From positions 362,066-426,065 of the forward strand of contig NZ_JAFFSU010000003.1 of the NCBI RefSeq assembly GCF_017948455.1: a stretch of DNA of 64,000 bases. The letters are read 5' to 3'. Below are positions 60,301 through 64,000 of this stretch, in pieces. Made by a program: the position numbers and the translations under genes. Numbering within the stretch: the first letter of the stretch is position 1; each line of letters opens with the position of its first letter. The stretch comes from Streptomyces sp. GESEQ-4 (GTDB lineage: Bacteria > Actinomycetota > Actinomycetes > Streptomycetales > Streptomycetaceae). The notes beneath the pieces were generated by a model. The model worked only from the letters and a program-made list of their open reading frames with translations, was not told where the DNA came from and did not search any database.

Positions 60301-60411
60301 GGTCGGGCCGACGCCGTCCGGATCGGGGGAGGGCGTGCCGGAGCGGAAGAACCGGCCGGTGCGCAGCAGGAACGCGGCCGGCTCGGCGGGCGGCATCTGC
60401 GTGTCGGTCAC
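57331..60411 (-). CDS. narG: compact nitrate reductase alpha subunit NarG-like, lacking HCCC cluster motif
   Basis: A 1026-residue Mo-bis-MGD oxidoreductase alpha subunit; NarG is usually ~1240. The N-terminal TGRFFRSG segment is like NarG, but the stretch that should hold the HxxxCxxxC motif (FS0 ligands) is replaced by a short linker (TPSPDPDGVG), leaving only the last Cys (EPCGCPRG). Other gaps versus E. coli: about 4 residues at LSYADVPNASPQ (Mo-ligand region), ~28 after TWHEKD, ~130 after KFTALGPLVE, and ~10 near the end. Frame is open throughout and MGD-binding regions remain (GSDVPVTRTPDAH, GAGTNHWFH). GTG 60411 has SD AAGGGAG. Confidence 0.87.
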   Translation of the reverse strand: MTDTQMPPAEPAAFLLRTGRFFRSGTPSPDPDGVGPTGDRDADAVEPCGCPRGAAFSRSTYSPTRVRYPYVRAVLLRMYREAKERLRDPVLAWADIQRDPSRRRRYQRARGKGGLVRAGWDEAVEIVAAAHVHTIKAYGPDRIAGFSPDPAMSMVSHAAGARFHALIGAPMLSYADVPNASPQVFGDRTDVPESGDWWDAAYLMMWGSDVPVTRTPDAHRMAEARYRGQKVVAVAPDDANNADDARFADEWLHPHPGTDGALALAMAHVILREFFVDRETPFFADYVRKFTDLPFLVTLTERDGAYVPGKFLRATDLGHEGEGAQWKTVVLDAASGRAVVPNGSLGFRWTDSGKGRWNLELGAIEPQLSLYGHQAAGGVAVLLPRFDTEGDDDRGRGDVLRRGVPASRLGGAEGHLVTTVFDLLLAQYGIFRHGLPGRWPASYKDAGTPCTPAWQEAHTSVPAAKCVKIAREFARTAERSKGRCMILTGAGTNHWFHSETIHRAFLALLKITGCQGRGGGGWAHYAGQEKCRPVTGCATPAAASDWSRPPRQMSGTAYWFLHTDQWRYDRFTADVLASPLGEGRFAGLTGADCLALAARSGWMPSYPTFDRNPLELGGAFGDPVSRVVAELRAGTLKFACEDPDAPEAWPRVLTLWRTDPPGMSATGAAYFTKHLLGTQSSLSAREAEPGERPQDVTWRHEAPEGKLDLLLSLDSWQTSSTPLSDVVLPAATWHEKDFDTFKALAERVSELAVGHLGVRKDLVASPLQHDTPGEIAQPGGVVRDWKRGECDPVPGRTMPHLTVVERDYTAIGEKFTALGPLVEQPGLPAKHTEHLKPWHTLTGRQHFFLDHDWIHELGEALPVYRPPLDLNRLIGEPRVGPDGQREVTVRYLTPHDKWSLHSEYQDHLFMLALSHGDRHIWMSPQDADAIGVKDDDWIETVDSDGVVVARAVVSHRIPYGTVYMHHAQERTVRVPKTETTTRLLLKPSHLVGGYAQLSWAFDHLGPTGSRRDEVTVLRRRSQGVES

Positions 60412-60488
60412 ATGCGCTCCCTTGCTTGCCCCGCCATCAAACCTAGGGGCGAGCAGGGGAGCGCACCTGTTCACGGCGCCCGTACGGG

Positions 60489-61304
60489 TCAGGCCTTACG
60501 GGCGACTCCCGCGTACACCGGCACGATGCCCTCGGCCTGGACCGCCACGTCCTCCGGCTCCGGCCGCCAGCCCGTCACCGGGATCACACCGGGGCCCAGC
60601 AGCTCCAGGCCGTCGAAGAAGCGCGAGAACTCGGCGAGCGAACGGGGGAAGAACGGGGTGCCGCTGCGCCGGAAGTTCTCCGCCGCCTTCCCGATCGCCT
60701 CCGGGCTGAGGTCGGGGGTCACCTGGGACAGGACCAGGTAGCTGCCCGGGGCCAGCGCGGCGACGTACTTCCGCAGCAGGCCGTACACGTCGTCGCCGTC
60801 GGGGTCGTCGCCCAGGTAGTGCGTCAGCGCGACCAGCGACAGCGCCACCGGCGCACCGAGGTCCAGGGACTCCCCGGCCCGGCTCAGCAGGGTGTCGATG
60901 TCACGGACGTCGGCGTGCACGTACTCGGTCGCGCCCTGGGCCGAGCCGTGCAGCAGGGCCTCCGCGTGCCGCAGAACGATCGGGTCGTTGTCGGCGTACA
61001 CCACCTTCGACTCCGGCGCGACCTGCTGGGCCACCTGGTGCAGATTGGGCTCGGTGGGGATGCCCGTGCCGATGTCCAGGAACTGGCGGATCCCCGCCTG
61101 CGCCACCGTCCGCGTCGCCCGGTGCATGAAGCGGCGGTTGGCGCGCGCCCCGCGCAGCACAGTGTTGTCGACGGCCAGGATCCTGCGGGCCAGCTCCTCG
61201 TCCACCGGGTAGTTGTCCTTGCCGCCCAGCCACCAGTCGTAGACCCGGGCGGGATGCGGACGGCTGGTGTCGATGCGGGCGAACTCGGCCTCGGAACCGG
61301 TCAT
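60489..61304 (-). CDS. SAM-dependent methyltransferase (DUF574 family)
   Basis: A 271-residue methyltransferase of the DUF574/Methyltransf_19 type, abundant in Streptomyces. RIDTSRPHPARVYDWWLGGKDNYPVD, QFLDIGTGIPTEPN and VVYADNDPIVLRHAEALL are characteristic. The substrate is unknown. ATG 61304. It lies 37 bp downstream of an XRE-DUF5753 gene, a common pairing in which both probably form one operon, and upstream of narG on the same strand. Confidence 0.87.
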   Translation of the reverse strand: MTGSEAEFARIDTSRPHPARVYDWWLGGKDNYPVDEELARRILAVDNTVLRGARANRRFMHRATRTVAQAGIRQFLDIGTGIPTEPNLHQVAQQVAPESKVVYADNDPIVLRHAEALLHGSAQGATEYVHADVRDIDTLLSRAGESLDLGAPVALSLVALTHYLGDDPDGDDVYGLLRKYVAALAPGSYLVLSQVTPDLSPEAIGKAAENFRRSGTPFFPRSLAEFSRFFDGLELLGPGVIPVTGWRPEPEDVAVQAEGIVPVYAGVARKA

Positions 61305-61341
61305 GCGGTGTCTACTCCTACGACTTCGGGTCGGGGGTGGC

Positions 61342-62205
61342 TCAGCAGTGCCCGCGGTGGTCCCGCAGGATCTTCTTGGTCTGCTCGGCGGACGCGGCAC
61401 GCGCCGTCATGTGGTCCAGCACCTCCAGGTGCGTGGAGACCTCCGTGCGGGAGTCGAGATACAGCGCGCCGGTCAGATACTCGGTGAAGACCATGTCGGG
61501 AAGCTCGGGCTCGCCGAACCGGAACAGCGTGAACGGCGCGTACGTCCCCGGGTGCGGGCCCGCCCTGAACTCGGCGACCTGGAGGGTGACGTGGTCGCGC
61601 TCGGCGAACTCCAGCAGCTTGTCGATCTGCTCGCGCAGCACGGAGCCGTCGTCGCTCACGGGACGGAGCAGGACCGTTTCGTCCATGATCACCCAGAGGT
61701 GGGGGTGGTCGTCGCGCTCCAGGAGCTGCTGCCGGGCCATGCGCAGCGACACATGCCGCTCGATGGCCTCAGGACCGGTCTGCCCGATCGTCCCGGCCTC
61801 CAGCACGGCCCGCGCATACGCCTCCGTCTGCAGCAGACCGGGCACGAAGTGCGGCTCGTAGGAGCGGATGATCCCGGCGGCGCCCTCCAGGCTCACATAC
61901 ATGCTGAACCAGTCCGGCAGCACATCGTGGAACCGCTGCCACCAGCCCGGCTGGTTGGCCTCCTCGGCGAGCGAGACGAACGCCGCAGCCTCCTCCTCGG
62001 ACACGCCATACGTCTCCAGCAGCAGCTGGACGTACGGGATCTTCAGCGCGACATCGGCCATCTCCATGCGCCGCACGGTCGCGGGAGCCACCCGCAGGAC
62101 CTTCGCGGCCTCCTCGCGCTTGAGGCCGGCCGCCTCGCGCAGCTCCTGCAGCCGCTTGCCGAGGACCACCTGACCGACGGTGGGCGCGGGTCGCCGCTCG
62201 CTCAC
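61342..62205 (-). CDS. XRE-family regulator with DUF5753 domain
   Basis: A 287-residue regulator. An XRE helix-turn-helix at ~13-70 (LGKRLQELREAAGLKREEAAKVLRVAPATVRRME) precedes a DUF5753 domain (PGLLQTEAYARAVLEA, RQQLLERDDHPHLWVIMDETVLLRP). Such regulators in Streptomyces act in development (WhiJ-like systems) and are often paired with a DUF397 protein; here the partner is a DUF574 methyltransferase. No DUF397 protein is visible adjacent. Confidence 0.88.
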   Translation of the reverse strand: MSERRPAPTVGQVVLGKRLQELREAAGLKREEAAKVLRVAPATVRRMEMADVALKIPYVQLLLETYGVSEEEAAAFVSLAEEANQPGWWQRFHDVLPDWFSMYVSLEGAAGIIRSYEPHFVPGLLQTEAYARAVLEAGTIGQTGPEAIERHVSLRMARQQLLERDDHPHLWVIMDETVLLRPVSDDGSVLREQIDKLLEFAERDHVTLQVAEFRAGPHPGTYAPFTLFRFGEPELPDMVFTEYLTGALYLDSRTEVSTHLEVLDHMTARAASAEQTKKILRDHRGHC

Positions 62206-62297
62206 GCCACGCCTCCCCTACGTGCCGAAGTTCGGGAGCAGTGTGTCATGTTCGGGCGGGTGTCGGACAGAAACGGTGGTGAGTCGTACCACGCCTC

Positions 62298-62314
62298 ATT
62301 ACCTCGCGGGTAAT
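62298..62314. promoter_or_regulatory. ATTACC-N5-GGTAAT inverted repeat
   Basis: A perfect 6-bp inverted repeat with 5-bp spacer in the divergent gap between the XRE gene and the membrane protein. It is one of few AT-containing palindromes nearby and a plausible operator for a winged-helix or XRE regulator. Confidence 0.45.
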
Positions 62315-62423
62315 CGACCGCGCCGGGCGCGCGAAGGATCGTAGGGGCACCGGGTTCCGGGCCGGCGCACTCCGCTCCGGAATCCGGGTCCCGCTGCCGC
62401 ACCTCGATGGAGGGTGATTCGTC

Positions 62424-62852
62424 ATGTCCGCGACCCAGCTCGCCACGCTCGCCCGGACTTCCGACCCGCACGCCATGCTGCGTCGCTTCCTCGCCCTCGA
62501 CGCGGTGGTCACCGGCGCGAACGGCCTCGCCTACCTCGCCGCCTCGGGGCCGCTCGGCAGCTTCCTCGGGGTCGACGCCACGCTGCTGCTCGGACTCGGC
62601 GTGCTGCTCGCGGTGTACGGGGCCGCCGTCGGTTTCCTCGCCACCCGCGCCCATCCGGCGGCGCTGCCCGTCAGGGCCGTGATCGAGGTCAACCTCGCCT
62701 GGGCGGCGCTGAGTCTCGCCGCCCTGGGCCTGTGGCTGTCGCCGACCACGGCGGGCGCGGTGTGGACGGTGCTTCAGGCGATCTCCGTCGCCGGGTTCGG
62801 GCTGGTCCAGTACATGGCGCTGAGGGCGCGTCAGGGCATCCGCAGCTCCTGA
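62424..62852 (+). CDS. small integral membrane protein (142 aa), function unknown
   Basis: A 142-residue protein with about four hydrophobic helices (residues ~28-45, 52-72, 85-105 and 112-132). Short, charged N-terminus (TSDPHAMLRRFLALD). No family motif is recognised; the layout resembles small actinobacterial DoxX-like or related membrane proteins. GGAGGGTG precedes the ATG closely. Divergent from the XRE-DUF5753 gene. Confidence 0.75.
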   Translation: MSATQLATLARTSDPHAMLRRFLALDAVVTGANGLAYLAASGPLGSFLGVDATLLLGLGVLLAVYGAAVGFLATRAHPAALPVRAVIEVNLAWAALSLAALGLWLSPTTAGAVWTVLQAISVAGFGLVQYMALRARQGIRSS

Positions 62853-62893
62853 GTCGGTGGGTGCGGGCCCGGCCGGCCCGCACCCACCGTCGT

Positions 62894-63753
62894 TCACGGG
62901 GTGTAGACGGTCGGCCTGGGGGCCGTCGCCATGCCGCCGCCGATGTGGAAGCTCGGGTGCGGGGGCTGGTTGTAAGCCGTGTTCTGCCAGGCCAGGGCGG
63001 TGCGGTACATCGTGTCATGGAGCAGGGTGGTGATCTTCGTGCCGGTCTCGTGCGGAGTGGAGTAGATCCGCAGGGCCGTGTTGTTCGACGTCGGCCAGAC
63101 GACCTCCTCGCGCCAGTCACCGAAGATGTCCCCGGACAACGACGGGGTGGCCTTGGTGCCGTTGTTGGAGTGGACCGAGGCGCCGGTCAGCAGCCGCGTG
63201 TCGGACGACGTGCCGTACTTGTCGATGCGGGTGCCGTCGAGGAGTTCGCGGATGGTGTCGCCGTCCCACCAGTTCACGAAGTTGATGCTGGACGGCTCGC
63301 GACCCAGCGAGGCTCCGGTCGGGGAGCGCAGGGTGGTGTCGGAGGCGGACCAGGACTCGGCGCCCGCGGACCCCGCGTGGATGTCGGCGGACACCCCGCG
63401 CCCGTTGTCGGCACCGGAGGCCGTCTGCCACAGGAGCGCACCTGTGCGGGCGTCGGCCATCCAGGAGCCGGGCTTGGAAGTGTCCTCCGATACCTTGAAG
63501 TACTCCAGGCCCGAGCGGGCGGGGTTGAGGTCGCCCACATGTCCCGCGTCGCCGTGGCCCAGCTTCGTCGTCCACAGCCCATGGCCGTTGTCGTCCACGG
63601 TCATGGCGCCGTACACGATCTCGTCCTTGCCGTCGGCGTCCACGTCCGCGATGGACAGACTGTGGTTGCCCTGACCGTCGTACCCCTTCCCCGCGTTGGT
63701 GGAGGAGTTGGTGTCGAACGTCCAGCGGGGGGGGGAGGTGCCGCCCCGCCAGT
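62894..63753 (-). CDS. family-11 rhamnogalacturonan lyase, 5' end lost
   Basis: The frame reads from about 63753 to a stop at 62894 and gives a PL11 rhamnogalacturonan lyase C-terminal half: DWRGGTS...RWTFDTNSS, SIADVDADGKDEIVYGAM, FVNWWDGDTIRELLDG, GDIFGDWREEVVWP and LRIYSTPHETG. These are typical of secreted calcium-dependent enzymes that cleave pectin backbones. The N-terminal half and signal peptide lie beyond the damaged G-rich end. Some P codons near 63728 may be base errors. Confidence 0.85.
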
Positions 63754-64000
63754 CCGGGGGGGGGGGCCGGGGGGCGGGGGGGGGGCGGCGGGGCGGGGCG
63801 GGCGGGGGGGGGGGGGGGGGCCGGGGGGGGGGCGGGGGGGGGGGGGCGGGGGGGCGCGCGGGGGGGGGGGGGGCGGGGGCGGGGGCGGCGGTGGGGGGGG
63901 GGGGGGGGCGGGGGCGGGGGGGGGGGGCGGGCGGGGGGTGGGGGGGGGGGGGGGGCGGGGGGTGGGGGGCGGGGGGGGGGGGGGGGGGGCGCGGTGGGGG
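63754..64000. other. low-complexity poly-G contig end, unreliable sequence
   Basis: From about 63754 the sequence is nearly all G with scattered C, T and A. It does not continue the lyase reading frame and has no coding signal. This pattern matches polyG dark-cycle artefacts at the end of short-read contigs and should not be annotated. Confidence 0.85.

Noticed and set aside
57331..60411. Frameshift pseudogene explanation for the short NarG
   Set aside because: All missing blocks are in-frame with no internal stop, and flanking motifs stay in one frame, so simple frameshift decay is not supported.

Overview
The window is very GC-rich throughout (about 70% by eye), with short gaps, frequent GTG starts and ATGA/GTGA stop-start overlaps. 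The families present (gas-vesicle genes in the actinomycete order, F420-dependent oxidoreductase, DUF574/DUF5753 pair, GvpY/GvpZ, ANTAR and SigB-type proteins) point to a Streptomyces chromosome. No rRNA, tRNA, CRISPR array, prophage or insertion sequence was seen. The last ~250 bases are almost pure G and look like a degraded contig end.

Layout. 1-4.3 kb: a sensor kinase (cut by the left edge) divergent from an ABC ATPase/FtsX-type permease pair. 4.3-5.6 kb: an XRE regulator divergent from a small tautomerase. 5.6-12.0 kb: peptidases: a secreted M1-type enzyme, then a tightly packed set of D-aminopeptidase (M55), M20, S9 and S66 LD-carboxypeptidase that reads like a wall-peptide salvage operon. 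12.1-18.7 kb: a secreted S15/CocE-type hydrolase behind a perfect 26-bp palindrome, GNAT, VOC, holin-like membrane protein, SDR, enolase-superfamily enzyme and F420 oxidoreductase. 18.8-23.0 kb: translationally coupled NDH-2-like flavoprotein, transketolase and LigD-type polymerase. 23.1-28.3 kb: a complete gvpOAFGYZJLSK gas-vesicle operon.

28.3-41 kb: small hydrophobic protein, methyltransferase, PAP2-diacylglycerol-kinase fusion, histidine phosphatase, ABC-F protein, DJ-1/PfpI, membrane protein and CBS protein operon, DUF2795 protein, a PoxB-like ThDP enzyme, a SigB/SigF-type sigma factor, PAS-GAF and GAF-ANTAR proteins. Several promoters here resemble the SigB class (GNNT-N14-16-GGGTAC), so this looks like a general-stress region. 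41-47.5 kb: Cys-rich wall/membrane protein, a PLP-fold protein lacking the catalytic lysine paired with an MBL hydrolase, a secreted LPMO under a CebR-type box, a truncated MazF-like ORF, DedA protein, a second MBL hydrolase and a degenerate recombinase-like protein.

47.6-55.4 kb: membrane alkaline-phosphatase-fold protein, MoxR-like AAA ATPase coupled to a metallopeptidase/VWA protein, OsmC protein, and a solitary DnaK with a HAIR-like element. 55.4-60.5 kb: narGHJ without narI. Its NarG is about 1026 residues instead of about 1240, has lost the HCCC iron-sulfur motif and has several in-frame internal deletions; its NarH has Arg in place of the Trp beside the [3Fe-4S] cluster. This is the most unusual system in the window. 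60.5-64 kb: a DUF574 methyltransferase/XRE pair, a membrane protein, and a 5'-incomplete family-11 rhamnogalacturonan lyase. At least five copies of one ~40-bp hairpin-bearing repeat punctuate gene ends from 38.9 to 55.4 kb, with a variant at 35.4 kb.

Family names and comparisons with E. coli NarGH and other reference proteins rest on remembered family knowledge; no searches were run.
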